From JAMZMI01 sp049115715 (GTDB lineage Bacteria; Bacteroidota; Bacteroidia; Cytophagales; Cyclobacteriaceae): DNA of 64,000 nucleotides. The position numbers and the translations under genes were made by a program. The notes under the pieces are model-generated. The model made no database searches. It was not told where the DNA came from and saw only the letters and a program-made list of their open reading frames with translations. Each line of letters opens with the position of its first letter. Position 1 is the first letter of the stretch. Of the stretch, positions 42,586-52,311 are shown in pieces. The stretch lies in assembly GCA_049115715.1 (NCBI GenBank), contig JAGDZQ010000003.1, positions 186,001-250,000 of the forward strand. Direction: 5' to 3'.

Positions 42586-45510
42586 ATGGATTTTGGTGCT
42601 TTAAAAAACAGGCTAGAAGGTCAACTCTTTACAGATGAGACCACTCGTAAATTATACGCGACAGATGCATCTGCCTACAGGGAAATACCCATTGCGGTTG
42701 CACACCCAAAGACAGATCAGGACCTTATCGAATTAATCAAGTTCGCAGACGAAAACGAAACTTCGATTATACCAAGAACAGCAGGCACCTCCCTTGCAGG
42801 CCAGGTAGTAGGAGGAGGAATTGTTGTGGACGTTTCTAAGCACTTTAGCCAAATCATTGACGTAAATGAGAAGGAAGGTTGGGCGATCGTACAACCAGGA
42901 GTAGTAAGAGATGATCTAAATCATCACCTGAAACCTTACGGATACTTCTTTGCCCCTGAGACATCTACTGCCAACCGAGCAATGATAGGAGGTATGATTG
43001 GCAACAACTCTTGCGGATCAAATTCTGTAGTTTATGGAAGTACCCGAGAGCATTTGATAGAAGTGGAGGCCATTCTTGCGGATGGAAATATTACTTCTTT
43101 TGGAGAGCTTGATCATAGCGCCTTTTTGGCCAAAGCCAATGGCATGGGAACGAGCGGAGAACTAGAAGCAAGTCTCTACTACGAGCTAAGAGAAATGCTT
43201 TCGGATGAGAAGAATCTCTCTGAAATAGAAAAGGAATTTCCGAAGGTATCCATACCAAGAAGAAATACCGGATACGCATTAGACATGCTATCTAGAATGC
43301 AGCCATTCAACAAAGAGGGGGAGAAATTCAACTTCTGTGGGCTTATAGCTGGCTCAGAAGGCACCCTCACCTTTGTAACTAAGGCGAAAATTAAACTTAC
43401 GCCATTGGCGCCTCCTCACAAGAGACTGGTATGCATCCATTGTCATACGATAGATGAGTCGCTTCATGCCAACCTGATTGCGCTTAAGCACGCGCCCACA
43501 GCCTGCGAGTTGATGGATCATTATGTACTGGAAGCAACCAAAAGGAATACAACCTATAGAGCATACAGGTTTTTTGTTGAAGGAGACCCTCAGGCAATAT
43601 TGGTTGCAGAGCTAACGAAGGAGTCTGAGGAAGAAGCCGAAAATGCTGCCAAGGCACTGGTGGAAGACCTTCAAAAGAATAATCTGGGCTATTCTTATCC
43701 GATTGTAAGCGGTTCGGACATAAAGAAAGTTTGGGGCCTGAGAAAAGCCGGACTAGGACTACTATCAAATGTTCCGGGAGATGAAAAGCCCGCTCCGGTA
43801 ATCGAGGATACTGCTGTTGATGCAGCTGATCTTCCAGCGTTTATTGCAGAATTTAACAAGATACTAGAAGCAAACGGACTCTTTTGTGTTCATTATGCAC
43901 ACGCCGGATCGGGGGAATTACACTTGCGACCGATATTGAATCTGAAAACACAAGAAGGGGTCAAACTCTTCAGAAAGATCGCAGAGGAGATTGCCAAACT
44001 TGTCAAGAAATATAAAGGATCATTGTCCGGCGAACATGGAGACGGCAGACTCAGAGGCGAATTTATCCCACAAATGGTCGGCGAGCACAACTATGAGCTG
44101 ATCAAGCAAGTAAAGAAAATTTGGGATCCAAAGAACATATTCAATCCGGGTAAGATTGTCAATACTCCTCCCATGGATACTTTTTTAAGGTATGAGGAAA
44201 ATCAAGCTACCCGGGAGTTTGACACCATTCTTGATTTCTCTGACAGCCAGGGGTATCTGCGAGCAGCGGAAATGTGCAACGGGTCTGGAGACTGTAGGAA
44301 GTCCGAACTATCCGGCGGTACCATGTGCCCCAGCTACATGGCTACTCGCGATGAAAAAGACACTACCAGAGCACGAGCAAATATCCTTAGAGAAATGCTC
44401 ACGCGTTCGGAAAAAGAAAACCCGTTTGATCACAAAGAAATAAAAGAGGTTTTAGACCTATGTCTCAGCTGCAAAGGATGCAAATCAGAATGCCCATCCA
44501 ATGTGGATATGGGCAAACTCAAGCAAGAGTGGCAGCACCAATACTACAAGGAAAATGGAATTCCTTTCAGAAATCAACTGATAGGCAACTTTGCCGGAGG
44601 TATGAAGCTCGCTTCTGCCCTTCCCTGGGGATACAAACTTGCCTTTAGCAATAAGCTCACTTCTACTATTGCCAAGTCAGTGATAGGATTCGCTCAAGGA
44701 AGAAGTATGCCTGCGATTTCTAAGATGACCTGGGACAAATGGTTTAGAAAAGTGTTCAAGCCGAGCGTAAAGACACCTATCAAGACCGTCTATATCTTCA
44801 TAGATGAGCTCATCAACTACAATGAAGCAGAGATCGGGATCACCACAGTTAAGCTACTGGATAAGCTCGGTTATGAAGTTAAATATGTCAAGCATGAGCA
44901 ATCTGCCAGAACTTTTCTTTCTAAAGGTTTGCTGGAAAAGGCACGCCACCTAGCCAAAGTCAATATTGACATTTACAAAGACCTGATAACTGCCGAGACA
45001 CCTCTAATCGGAGTAGAACCTTCAGCTATCCTTACTTTTAGAGACGAATATCCTGATTTGGTGAGAGGTGAGGAAAAAGAAGCAGCATTAAAAATCGCTG
45101 AAAACACCTTTATGGTTGAGGAATTCTTAGCACAAGAACTAGATGCTGGCAACATCGACAAAGATCTTTTTAAAGAACAAAAACAACTGATCAAGCTGCA
45201 CGGTCATTGCCAGCAGAAGGCCCTGTCCTCACTGACTCCAACCAAGAAGATTTTAACAGTGCTCGGAAGCAACGAAGTGCATTTGATTGCTTCAGGCTGT
45301 TGTGGAATGGCAGGGTCATTTGGATACGAAAAAGAGCATTTCGATCTCTCTATGCAGATAGGAGAACTTGTCCTTTTCCCCACCGTAAGAAAGCAGCCGA
45401 AAGAGGTTATCATAGCTGCTCCTGGAACAAGTTGCCGTCACCAAATCAAAGATGGAACGGGGAGAAAATCCATGCATCCGGTAGAGATACTTTGGGAGGG
45501 GCTGAAATAG
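42586..45510 (+). CDS. FAD-binding and Fe-S oxidoreductase (D-lactate dehydrogenase/glycolate oxidase type)
   Basis: 974 aa. The N-terminal FAD-binding domain has PRTAGTSLAGQVVGGGIVVDVS and MIGGMIGNNSCGSNSVVYG. An FAD-oxidase C domain follows to about 530 (VHYAHAGSGELHLRP, SGEHGDGRLRGEFIPQM). Two 4Fe-4S sites are at CNGSGDCRK...CPSY and CLSCKGCKSECP. The C-terminal half has two CCG domains with HGHCQQKAL and SGCCGMAGSFGYEKEH. This fused layout oxidises D-lactate, glycolate or another 2-hydroxyacid and passes electrons to the quinone pool. The exact 2-hydroxyacid is not decidable. The gene stands alone; TATTTTTG at 42574-42581 is too close to the start to be a normal -7 box. Confidence 0.92.
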   Translation: MDFGALKNRLEGQLFTDETTRKLYATDASAYREIPIAVAHPKTDQDLIELIKFADENETSIIPRTAGTSLAGQVVGGGIVVDVSKHFSQIIDVNEKEGWAIVQPGVVRDDLNHHLKPYGYFFAPETSTANRAMIGGMIGNNSCGSNSVVYGSTREHLIEVEAILADGNITSFGELDHSAFLAKANGMGTSGELEASLYYELREMLSDEKNLSEIEKEFPKVSIPRRNTGYALDMLSRMQPFNKEGEKFNFCGLIAGSEGTLTFVTKAKIKLTPLAPPHKRLVCIHCHTIDESLHANLIALKHAPTACELMDHYVLEATKRNTTYRAYRFFVEGDPQAILVAELTKESEEEAENAAKALVEDLQKNNLGYSYPIVSGSDIKKVWGLRKAGLGLLSNVPGDEKPAPVIEDTAVDAADLPAFIAEFNKILEANGLFCVHYAHAGSGELHLRPILNLKTQEGVKLFRKIAEEIAKLVKKYKGSLSGEHGDGRLRGEFIPQMVGEHNYELIKQVKKIWDPKNIFNPGKIVNTPPMDTFLRYEENQATREFDTILDFSDSQGYLRAAEMCNGSGDCRKSELSGGTMCPSYMATRDEKDTTRARANILREMLTRSEKENPFDHKEIKEVLDLCLSCKGCKSECPSNVDMGKLKQEWQHQYYKENGIPFRNQLIGNFAGGMKLASALPWGYKLAFSNKLTSTIAKSVIGFAQGRSMPAISKMTWDKWFRKVFKPSVKTPIKTVYIFIDELINYNEAEIGITTVKLLDKLGYEVKYVKHEQSARTFLSKGLLEKARHLAKVNIDIYKDLITAETPLIGVEPSAILTFRDEYPDLVRGEEKEAALKIAENTFMVEEFLAQELDAGNIDKDLFKEQKQLIKLHGHCQQKALSSLTPTKKILTVLGSNEVHLIASGCCGMAGSFGYEKEHFDLSMQIGELVLFPTVRKQPKEVIIAAPGTSCRHQIKDGTGRKSMHPVEILWEGLK

Positions 45511-45650
45511 GCCTCAGATGTCTTACAGATTAAGTTCTGAGCTGAATCAAAGAGGCATGAAGCTTGCTAAAGTTAGATATGAGGTTCTCTGGTCAAACAA
45601 AAGATTACCTAAAGTGATTACCTTTAAATGAATCATAAAATGCTATTGCC

Positions 45651-46268
45651 GTGAGATTACTTGTTGTATTATTTCTTCTGATTTCGACCATCGCTTTTTC
45701 TCAAATCAAGCTGAACCCTTCTTACAGCTATGAGATAAATGGAAAGTCCATTAGCTATAACAAAGGATTAAAGCTTCTCCAGTCAGGGAAGTACGTCGCT
45801 GACATCTCTGATGAAAACAGGACTGTGAACATCAAGAAGCCCGCAGGAATGGAGATTGGCGATCCGTTTCCTTTCGAAAGTGTTACCGACATTGACGGCA
45901 ACACGATTGACGAGCAAGATGTGAAAGGAAAAGTGCTAGTTGTAAACTACTGGTTTACTGGTTGCAGACCTTGTGTGATGGAAATGCCTGAACTCAACGA
46001 AGTTGTTGCGAAGTATAAGTCAGATGAAATTGTCTTTTTAGCGTATGTAAATGACATTGCACCCAAAGTTTCCTCATTTCTATCCAAGAGAAAGTTTGAT
46101 TATATGGTGATCCCAGGACAAATGACGGCCACTTTGAACAAGGGAATCACAGTATTCCCTACTCATATTTTTGTAGATCAAGACGGAATCATCGTCGATA
46201 GACTTGTAGGGTATTCCGAAGGAGTTGGCGACAAAATCGGGAACAGAATAGAAAAGTTGCTTAAGTAA
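45651..46268 (+). CDS. TlpA-family thioredoxin-like exported protein
   Basis: 205 aa with a GTG start and a signal peptide (MRLLVVLFLLISTIAFSQ). An N-terminal region of ~60 residues is of unknown role, then a TlpA/ResA thioredoxin fold from about 65: GDPFPFESVTDIDGNTID, VLVVNYWFTGCRPCVMEMPEL with redox pair Cys105-Cys108, and a cis-Pro region GITVFPTHIFVDQDG. It reduces or exchanges disulfides in the periplasm, for instance in cytochrome c maturation. The patatin gene starts two bases after its stop codon, so they are probably co-transcribed. Confidence 0.92.
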   Translation: MRLLVVLFLLISTIAFSQIKLNPSYSYEINGKSISYNKGLKLLQSGKYVADISDENRTVNIKKPAGMEIGDPFPFESVTDIDGNTIDEQDVKGKVLVVNYWFTGCRPCVMEMPELNEVVAKYKSDEIVFLAYVNDIAPKVSSFLSKRKFDYMVIPGQMTATLNKGITVFPTHIFVDQDGIIVDRLVGYSEGVGDKIGNRIEKLLK

Positions 46269-46270
46269 AA

Positions 46271-47170
46271 ATGGGACAGAAAGTAGCCCTAGTACTATCT
46301 AGTGGAGGAGCTAGAGGCATGGCTCATATCGGAGTTATCGAATCGCTACTAAGAAACGGGTACGAAATCTCGTCCATTTCAGGAAGCTCGATTGGCTCGG
46401 TAGTTGGAGCATTTTATGCCGCTGGTAAACTCGGGCAATGTCGAGAGTGGCTTCTGACACTTGATAGAATCGATGTTTTTAAACTCATTGATTTCACATT
46501 CTCGGTTCAGGGATTCGTTAAGGGAGAAAAAGTCTTCAAATCGCTTGAAGAGATCATGCCAGATCAAAAAATAGAAGATCTGAGAATCCCCTTTTGTGCC
46601 CTGGCTACCGACATTCAAGCCAAAAAGGAAGTGGCTTTTCACTCCGGAAGTGTATATGAAGCCCTTAAAGCTTCTGTGGCTATACCTACAGTTATTAAGC
46701 CGCTCAGAATTAACGACAAAGACTATATCGACGGAGGAGTTACCAACCCCATTCCCATTGATCATGTGAAAAGATCGAAAGGAGATATTTTGGTAGTATC
46801 AAATGCAAACGCGATCGTTCCCTATGTCAAAGAAGTAAAGGATCTCAAGAAGGACAAAATCGAAAATGAGTCTTACAATCAGAAAATTCAACAGTTTCTA
46901 CAAAGTTGGACTTCATTACTCCCAGAGAGCAACCATGACAGCAAAAGCAAGCTTGGTTTTTTTGATATTTTGAATGAGTCCATCGATTTGATGCAGGACA
47001 AGCTTACTTCACTCATATTGGAAAAGCATAAACCAGATATCCTCGTAGATATCTCCAGAGACATTTGCAGCACCTTTGAGTTTTACAAAGCAAATGAAGT
47101 AATTGCCAGTGGTGATGCTGCTTTCGAAAAAGCGCACCATACATTTCTGAAAGAGAAAAGCAGTCGTTAA
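46271..47170 (+). CDS. Patatin-like phospholipase
   Basis: 299 aa, no signal peptide. Patatin signature: glycine-rich oxyanion SSGGARGMAHIG at 10-21, nucleophile Ser40 in GSSIGS, and catalytic Asp154 in DGGVTNPIP. It resembles the RssA/YchK group of cytoplasmic serine acylhydrolases. It probably hydrolyses phospholipid or lysophospholipid acyl chains; substrate unknown. It forms a pair with the TlpA-like gene. Confidence 0.92.
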   Translation: MGQKVALVLSSGGARGMAHIGVIESLLRNGYEISSISGSSIGSVVGAFYAAGKLGQCREWLLTLDRIDVFKLIDFTFSVQGFVKGEKVFKSLEEIMPDQKIEDLRIPFCALATDIQAKKEVAFHSGSVYEALKASVAIPTVIKPLRINDKDYIDGGVTNPIPIDHVKRSKGDILVVSNANAIVPYVKEVKDLKKDKIENESYNQKIQQFLQSWTSLLPESNHDSKSKLGFFDILNESIDLMQDKLTSLILEKHKPDILVDISRDICSTFEFYKANEVIASGDAAFEKAHHTFLKEKSSR

Positions 47171-47171
47171 T

Positions 47172-47471
47172 TCAATTGTAGGAATGAACCTGTGTAGTAG
47201 ATTCATAATGTAGAATATCCAACAATATATCTACAACATTCGATTTTTTGGTAAATGGCATTAATCCCTTGAATCGACCACCTATTACGACAGCAGTTTC
47301 CATCTTAAAAGTGAGGTAGCCGTGTTTTTTCTTATTGAATCGATCAAACAGGACGACTTGCATGATGGAAGTCTCCATGCCATCATGATAATTGCAGTTC
47401 AGTTTCCAATCCAAAGAATCTGAGCATTCGCAAATCTTGTTTAAAAGGTTTACAAGTGTGATCTCATCCAT
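47172..47471 (-). CDS. Small uncharacterised protein
   Basis: 99 aa from the ATG at 47471 (the frame opens further to a TTG at 47513). It converges on the patatin gene with one base between the stops. Text such as LNCNYHDGMETSIMQVVLFDRFNKKKHGYLTFKMETAVVIGG looks like a small soluble alpha/beta protein. No family was recognised. Support is only frame length, tight fit between neighbours and plausible amino-acid make-up. Confidence 0.45.
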   Translation of the reverse strand: MDEITLVNLLNKICECSDSLDWKLNCNYHDGMETSIMQVVLFDRFNKKKHGYLTFKMETAVVIGGRFKGLMPFTKKSNVVDILLDILHYESTTQVHSYN

Positions 47472-47574
47472 CAAAGAGAATTTAATAAATAAAATCTCTT
47501 CCCAAAAGTCCAAGACAATATTTTCGACGACATGAAATTAATTCGGATATTTACCTGACTCAAAAAACCCAGCT

Positions 47575-48345
47575 ATGAAAACAAAAGAAGAAATTGTAGA
47601 AAACTGGCTTCCCCGCTACACAGGTCAACCCCTCCAATATTTCGGCAAATACATCCTTCTCACCAATTTCAGAAAGTATGTAGACATGTTTGCAGCACTT
47701 CATAGTGTTGAGGTAAAAGGCGTCAATGACAACATGCAATGCGCCACATCTGGAGAAATCACAATTATCAACTTCGGTATGGGTAGTCCCAATGCAGCCA
47801 CAATCATGGATCTCCTCAGTGCCATAGAACCAAAAGCGGTACTTTTTCTAGGAAAATGTGGCGGGTTAAAACAAAAGAATCAAGTAGGAGATCTCATCTT
47901 GCCCATTGCCGCTATACGGGGAGAAGGTACCAGCAATGACTATTTGCCAAACGAGGTGCCTGCACTTCCTGCTTTCGCCCTTCAAAAAGTAATTTCGGCC
48001 GCCATTCGAGATGCGAACAAGGATTACTGGACAGGAACTGTCTACACTACCAACAGAAGGGTCTGGGAGCACGATTCGAAGTTCAAAAAGTATCTTAAGA
48101 AGCTTCGTGCCATGGCTATAGATATGGAAACAGCAACCATCTTCACGGTTGCTTTTGTCAATGAAATACCTGTAGGAGCTTTGCTACTAGTATCGGATAT
48201 CCCAATGATTCCAGAAGGGGTGAAGACAGAAGCAAGTGATAAAAAAGTAACGACATCCTTTGTCAATGACCACCTTCAAATCGGAATAGATTCCCTCAAA
48301 AAACTGATCAATAATTCTACAACCGTGAAGCATTTGAAGTTTTAA
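47575..48345 (+). CDS. amn: AMP nucleosidase (short form)
   Basis: 256 aa. Purine nucleoside phosphorylase fold: ITIINFGMGSPNAATIMDLLSAIEPKAVLFLGKCGGLK, VGDLILPIAAIRGEGTSNDY, and AIDMETATIFTVAFVNEIPVGALLLVSDIPM with the conserved Glu of DMET and the catalytic Asp of VSD. It matches the catalytic domain of AMP nucleosidase, which splits AMP into adenine and ribose 5-phosphate; the E. coli enzyme has an extra N-terminal regulatory domain that is absent here, as usual in Bacteroidota. It is cytoplasmic and monocistronic. Confidence 0.93.
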   Translation: MKTKEEIVENWLPRYTGQPLQYFGKYILLTNFRKYVDMFAALHSVEVKGVNDNMQCATSGEITIINFGMGSPNAATIMDLLSAIEPKAVLFLGKCGGLKQKNQVGDLILPIAAIRGEGTSNDYLPNEVPALPAFALQKVISAAIRDANKDYWTGTVYTTNRRVWEHDSKFKKYLKKLRAMAIDMETATIFTVAFVNEIPVGALLLVSDIPMIPEGVKTEASDKKVTTSFVNDHLQIGIDSLKKLINNSTTVKHLKF

Positions 48346-48369
48346 TAACCTAAACTCGACTTATTATAT

Positions 48370-48455
48370 TGTTAAAAACCCGTCAGAGGTTTAGAGACTG
48401 ATAGCGGGAAGGAAAGCCAAAAGACTCATGGTGATACTTAAATCGAGCTAGAGCT
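48370..48455. repeat. Dispersed intergenic repeat, copy B (partial)
   Basis: Contains AAAAGACTCATGGTGATACTTAAATCGAGCT split over the same two blocks as copy A (32268-32322), with the middle missing, and TTAAAAACCCGTC as in the end of copy C. Confidence 0.5.
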
Positions 48456-48494
48456 AATAGGAAGAGTTCTTGGGAGGTGGAGTCTCGAAATAGG

Positions 48495-49739
48495 TTAAAA
48501 ATACTGCCCCACTCCAATTACAAACCCATTCCCTCCAAGGTTTTGTAGATCAAACCCATAGTCAATTCTGAGGATGGCATTGTATATTTTCTTGTGGATA
48601 AATCTGGCTCCAACCCCTCCGAACCACACCACACTACTTTTCTTGGTAAAATCTTCCAAGCTCCCTCCGGGCGTTCTCCATGTGCCCAAATCCGAGAAAG
48701 CTACACCTTGAATAGCAATCTTCTCCTTATCTAAAAGAGAATGCCGGTACTCAGCGTTTGTTACAATTACGCCCGTCCCCCTATCTACACGGTTTCCTAC
48801 CCCTCGAATATTGAGGTAGCTGTCCAACACAAATGGGGCAAATGGACTCTCCTGATTGGAAGAAAGACCAAATCTTAATCTGGCAGCAAAGTTGCCCCTC
48901 GCTCCAATTCTATTAAAATACTTGAGCTCATTGAAGAAAATGAAAAAAGTAGGATCATTGTCAAAAGAACCCACAGTCTGGACATTGAAACTATTGGAGA
49001 ATCCAGATTGATAGAAGTAAAAGTGATTGATCTTATAGCACTCATAAAGTGCCTTTGCCAGTATCTTTTCCTTTCTCGCCACTGCAGGAGCATCTGTGAC
49101 TGCAGTCGTCGCTTTATAATTTTCGGTAAAGTAAGCACCGCCAATTAGGAGCTTGTTATTCACGTTGAAGCGATAAACACCATCTACACCATAGGTGTAA
49201 TTATCATAGTTATATTCTATTCGCCCTTCAGGAAAAAAAAGAGGCTCTCTAGTACCCCATTTGACAAGGTTCAGGTTGATTCCCCATGGCGAGCCTTTGA
49301 GTCTATCAAGCGACAAGTTAAAAGCGTACGAGCTTCTGTCATAATGCTGATAATACGTATAAATCTTATGTCCCTTGCCAAGTAAATTCACTTGCGTTGC
49401 TCCCGCAACAAACCAAAAGTTATCCTCTACTCCTCCAAAATTCACTATTGGAAGTAGCGTGAATAACTCCTTACACTTGAAAATTATCTCATAACCCTGG
49501 TCGGTTTTTTTTGTCTCGTATTGAGCATCCGAAAGCACCTCCAGATTGGCCAACTGTTGACGATCCTGCTCAATTAGCTTCCAGTCCAGAGTATCACCTT
49601 CGGCCGAACTTATGAAGTTTCTTAGATATTCAGGCTTGGTTTTTTTTATCCCATCAAAGGAGATAATTGAAATAATATCTTGCGCCCAAGAACTGTTAAA
49701 ATAGAATAAACAGAAGAACGCAAGAAGTGCTTTTTTCAC
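48495..49739 (-). CDS. Single-POTRA Omp85/BamA-type outer-membrane barrel protein
   Basis: 414 aa, GTG start, signal peptide (MKKALLAFFCLFYFNSSWAQ). Residues about 22-92 form one POTRA-like domain (IISIISFDGIKKTKPEYLRNFISSAEGDTLD, YEIIFKCKELFTLLPIVNF). The rest is an outer-membrane beta-barrel with the Omp85 C-terminal style: YLNIRGVGNRVDRGTGVIVTNAEYRHSL, GGVGARFIHKKIYNAILRIDYGFD and a terminal aromatic (VGQYF). It is much shorter than BamA, with one POTRA only. It might insert or secrete a partner. Six bases separate its start from the stop of the barrel gene at 49746, so these are an operon. Confidence 0.8.
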   Translation of the reverse strand: MKKALLAFFCLFYFNSSWAQDIISIISFDGIKKTKPEYLRNFISSAEGDTLDWKLIEQDRQQLANLEVLSDAQYETKKTDQGYEIIFKCKELFTLLPIVNFGGVEDNFWFVAGATQVNLLGKGHKIYTYYQHYDRSSYAFNLSLDRLKGSPWGINLNLVKWGTREPLFFPEGRIEYNYDNYTYGVDGVYRFNVNNKLLIGGAYFTENYKATTAVTDAPAVARKEKILAKALYECYKINHFYFYQSGFSNSFNVQTVGSFDNDPTFFIFFNELKYFNRIGARGNFAARLRFGLSSNQESPFAPFVLDSYLNIRGVGNRVDRGTGVIVTNAEYRHSLLDKEKIAIQGVAFSDLGTWRTPGGSLEDFTKKSSVVWFGGVGARFIHKKIYNAILRIDYGFDLQNLGGNGFVIGVGQYF

Positions 49740-49745
49740 AAATAA

Positions 49746-50612
49746 TTATTGATTAATAATTCTCAACCCAAGATTGAGTGTCTGACCAGCGCCCTGGCCA
49801 CTACTTCCAAGCCAAAAGTCAGTATACAATAGCTCAAGCTCAACCATATTAGGAACAAGTTGGAATTTAGCACCCAATCCCGATTGTACAAAGTAAGCAT
49901 TGAAAGCTTTTGCAGTTTGCTCTGCAGAAGAATCATAATGAGTAGGAAAAAATTCACTCATCGTGTAAAAAGTCCACCTTTGATTAGGGAAGTAACTCAA
50001 AAACACGCTGGTTTGGGTTTGGAGAAAACTATTCTCTGCAAAGGAATTTCTTACAAAATTTGCCCAGAAAGCCTGCTGAAAAAAGACCTGCCATTGATCG
50101 TTGATTTGCTTATCATAGAAAAACTGCGTTAGCCAAAGAGTCTTGTCAGTCTCTAAGAATGGAGAAGAATCATCCTTTGAACTTTCCATATCCTTAACAC
50201 CAGGAAACAACACAGAGGACTGAATGGAAAGACGCTTTAATCCCTTGAAAGGTGCGATTTTCACTTTAGGCCCTATACCTGTTACCGCAGTTCGAGTATC
50301 TAGATTTCCAAGTTCGTAGTTTACATGCTTTACCCAAACATCTATCCCCACATTGATCTGACTATTAATTCCGTACAGAAATTGATTGATAGAAGTCGCC
50401 CATAGTTGTCTTCCTCCTCCATTGTCGGCAGTTTTTATTCCAGCTTTTGTAAAGCTTTTGGTCTGCCAATAAACGTTCTGAAATGATTTGAACTCCCACT
50501 CCCCACGATCAAATAAAATAGAAGGAGTATAGCTCTGGAGGTTTTCCTGACTAAAAGCAGTCAAACCAATAAGCACCAATGAAAATGAAAGTAATCTTTT
50601 AATCGTTACCAT
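49746..50612 (-). CDS. Uncharacterised outer-membrane beta-barrel protein
   Basis: 288 aa, signal peptide (MVTIKRLLSFSLVLIGLTAFSQ). Amphipathic strands with aromatic girdles alternate throughout (EFKSFQNVYWQTKSFT, QVFFQQAFWANFVRNSF, TSVFLSYFPNQRWTFYTMSEF, LELLYTDFWLGSSGQGAGQTLNLGLRIINQ). The terminal strand and glycine turn fit a 10-14 strand barrel. No family was recognised. It is the first gene of the pair with the Omp85-type protein, which could assemble it. Confidence 0.75.
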   Translation of the reverse strand: MVTIKRLLSFSLVLIGLTAFSQENLQSYTPSILFDRGEWEFKSFQNVYWQTKSFTKAGIKTADNGGGRQLWATSINQFLYGINSQINVGIDVWVKHVNYELGNLDTRTAVTGIGPKVKIAPFKGLKRLSIQSSVLFPGVKDMESSKDDSSPFLETDKTLWLTQFFYDKQINDQWQVFFQQAFWANFVRNSFAENSFLQTQTSVFLSYFPNQRWTFYTMSEFFPTHYDSSAEQTAKAFNAYFVQSGLGAKFQLVPNMVELELLYTDFWLGSSGQGAGQTLNLGLRIINQ

Positions 50613-50887
50613 AAGTAGTTATATAAGTTTCCTCAAAGAAACGTACTAAAGCTATGGATGGCTTGTCTACTGTATGACAATCCAATACGATGTGAAGTTA
50701 TCGTGATATTCTTGTGATAGCAAGGATCAATTCATCACAATTTGGTGTTGAAAAGCTCATCAATTAGCTTCGAAAATATAGCACCCAAGATATGGATGAC
50801 AATAAGAGGGGAGAATTTGGCAAAAAAAGATAAACAACAATCTGACTCGACCTATTCGTGCCAGATTGTAGACTTAGCAACTCGAAG

Positions 50888-51262
50888 TTACGATTGCGGT
50901 TGTGGAGTGTAGAAAAATTCCTCTCGCACAATTTTTCCGTCTTTGACAGTATATACACAGATTTCGTCTGCATTAGTTGGTTCGGTAGCACCTTTCCATT
51001 TCAATACAGATTTCATTGACAATGATATAAAGTCATCTGCCACGATTGGATCCGAAATTTCACTTGATATAAACGACTCTACCATTTCCCCAAATTCCTT
51101 ACCCTTTTTAGCAAGAGCATCAAAACCTTTCACCTCTCCCCATGGAGCTCCTTCAGGTTCAGCGCTTACTATTTCTGGAGAAAATAACTCCTTATAGATC
51201 GTTTCATAATCTGATACCCGGAGTAATTCCACTAGTCTGTCTGCTACTTCTTGAACTGTCAT
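50888..51262 (-). CDS. SnoaL/NTF2-like protein
   Basis: 124 aa, no signal peptide. NTF2-like fold: VADRLVELLRVSDYETIYKELFSPEIVSAEPEG (helix and first strand), KGFDALAKKGKEFGEMVESF, VLKWKG..ADEICVYTVKDGKIVREEFFY. The final strands match the SnoaL-like ending 'DG.I..e.f'. Members are small enzymes or ligand-binding proteins of varied function; no specific role can be given. A 275-base gap upstream of the barrel gene shows nothing. Confidence 0.8.
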   Translation of the reverse strand: MTVQEVADRLVELLRVSDYETIYKELFSPEIVSAEPEGAPWGEVKGFDALAKKGKEFGEMVESFISSEISDPIVADDFISLSMKSVLKWKGATEPTNADEICVYTVKDGKIVREEFFYTPQPQS

Positions 51263-51391
51263 TTTTTTTCTTTTTGGTTAAACATTAAAGCAAAGAAATC
51301 CCTTCCTGTGACAGCCCTATGTCACTACATATGGAGGAAAATAAAAAATCTAGCTATTTGATATATTTTAATAATATTGAAGTCGCTAATC

Positions 51392-52003
51392 ATGAATACA
51401 AAATCACTTTTATCCATCATCGCTATCATAGTCTGGGAAGTGGCCATCTACTATTGGTCAGTGTATGTAGCTCCAGCCGAAGATTTAATATTTCAGCTGG
51501 CCGCCAGATATTCTGCCAGAACCTCATTCTTCTTATTTTCAAGTGTCTTGGTTTTTACCGGACTATTCGGATTATTGAGGATATTTTCCTCGCGGAGGAA
51601 ACGATTCGTCTTCCTTACTTTAAGCCTTGTGTTTGCGGTCAATCACCTCATCCATTTCTTTTATCTAGTCATGAATCACATCTCGCAGGACATTAGCCTG
51701 TTGATTCCTAAAAATGGATTGGGAACCCTAGGATATATCATCATTAGCCTAGCTCCCATCTACCTGCAGAAGATTGTCGACCTCACTAAGAAGCAATACT
51801 GGGCCATGCAAGTTTACCTATTGTCGGTATCTGGTTTTTTCGTAGTAGCATATTTGAGGCGCCTAAGTGAAGATATCATTTTTGCATCTCCAGCTTCGCT
51901 CTTCAAAATTCACCTTACAATTATAACCATCCTGATCGCTTTCATTGCCTTTCGAGCCTACAGCGAACAGATAGAAGAGGCATCCAAAGGGAGGTCAAAA
52001 TAA
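51392..52003 (+). CDS. Six-helix integral membrane protein of unknown function
   Basis: 203 aa from the ATG at 51392 (an in-frame TTG is at 51377). Hydrophobic segments: LLSIIAIIVWEVAIYYW, FLFSSVLVFTGLFGLLRIF, FVFLTLSLVFAVNHLIHFFYLVM, LGTLGYIIISLAPIYLQ, YLLSVSGFFVVAYL and IHLTIITILIAFIAFRAY. The His pair in NHLIHFFY and a later LVMNH resemble heme-liganding histidines of ferric-reductase-like cores, but this is speculative. It is divergent from the SnoaL-like gene. Confidence 0.75.
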   Translation: MNTKSLLSIIAIIVWEVAIYYWSVYVAPAEDLIFQLAARYSARTSFFLFSSVLVFTGLFGLLRIFSSRRKRFVFLTLSLVFAVNHLIHFFYLVMNHISQDISLLIPKNGLGTLGYIIISLAPIYLQKIVDLTKKQYWAMQVYLLSVSGFFVVAYLRRLSEDIIFASPASLFKIHLTIITILIAFIAFRAYSEQIEEASKGRSK

Positions 52004-52311
52004 CCTGTTCACCTAACAGCGGAATACAAGTAAGATCATCCACGAAACCACATACGTAGAAGTATGAGCATTTTTTACCTTCTTGCTTCTGGGGTATGAA
52101 GAAGGTTTGTGAAAGATTGTGGATCGACTGCCATGAGTCTTTTCTTTCATCAATCTAATATTGGAACACAGGCAAATACTGCAAACTGTTTCATTGACGA
52201 CTAAAATTTAATTCTAACACGGAACACGAAGCAACGCTTTCATGTTAGTTTTGACCAAGCCCCACGAAACATCAAATTCATTTTTTCTCTAAAATCGAAA
52301 ACGCATAATTA
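52004..52311. other. Non-coding gap
   Basis: 308 bases between the membrane protein and the DUF1348 gene. No reading frame, hairpin or repeat that I could support. Confidence 0.5.
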
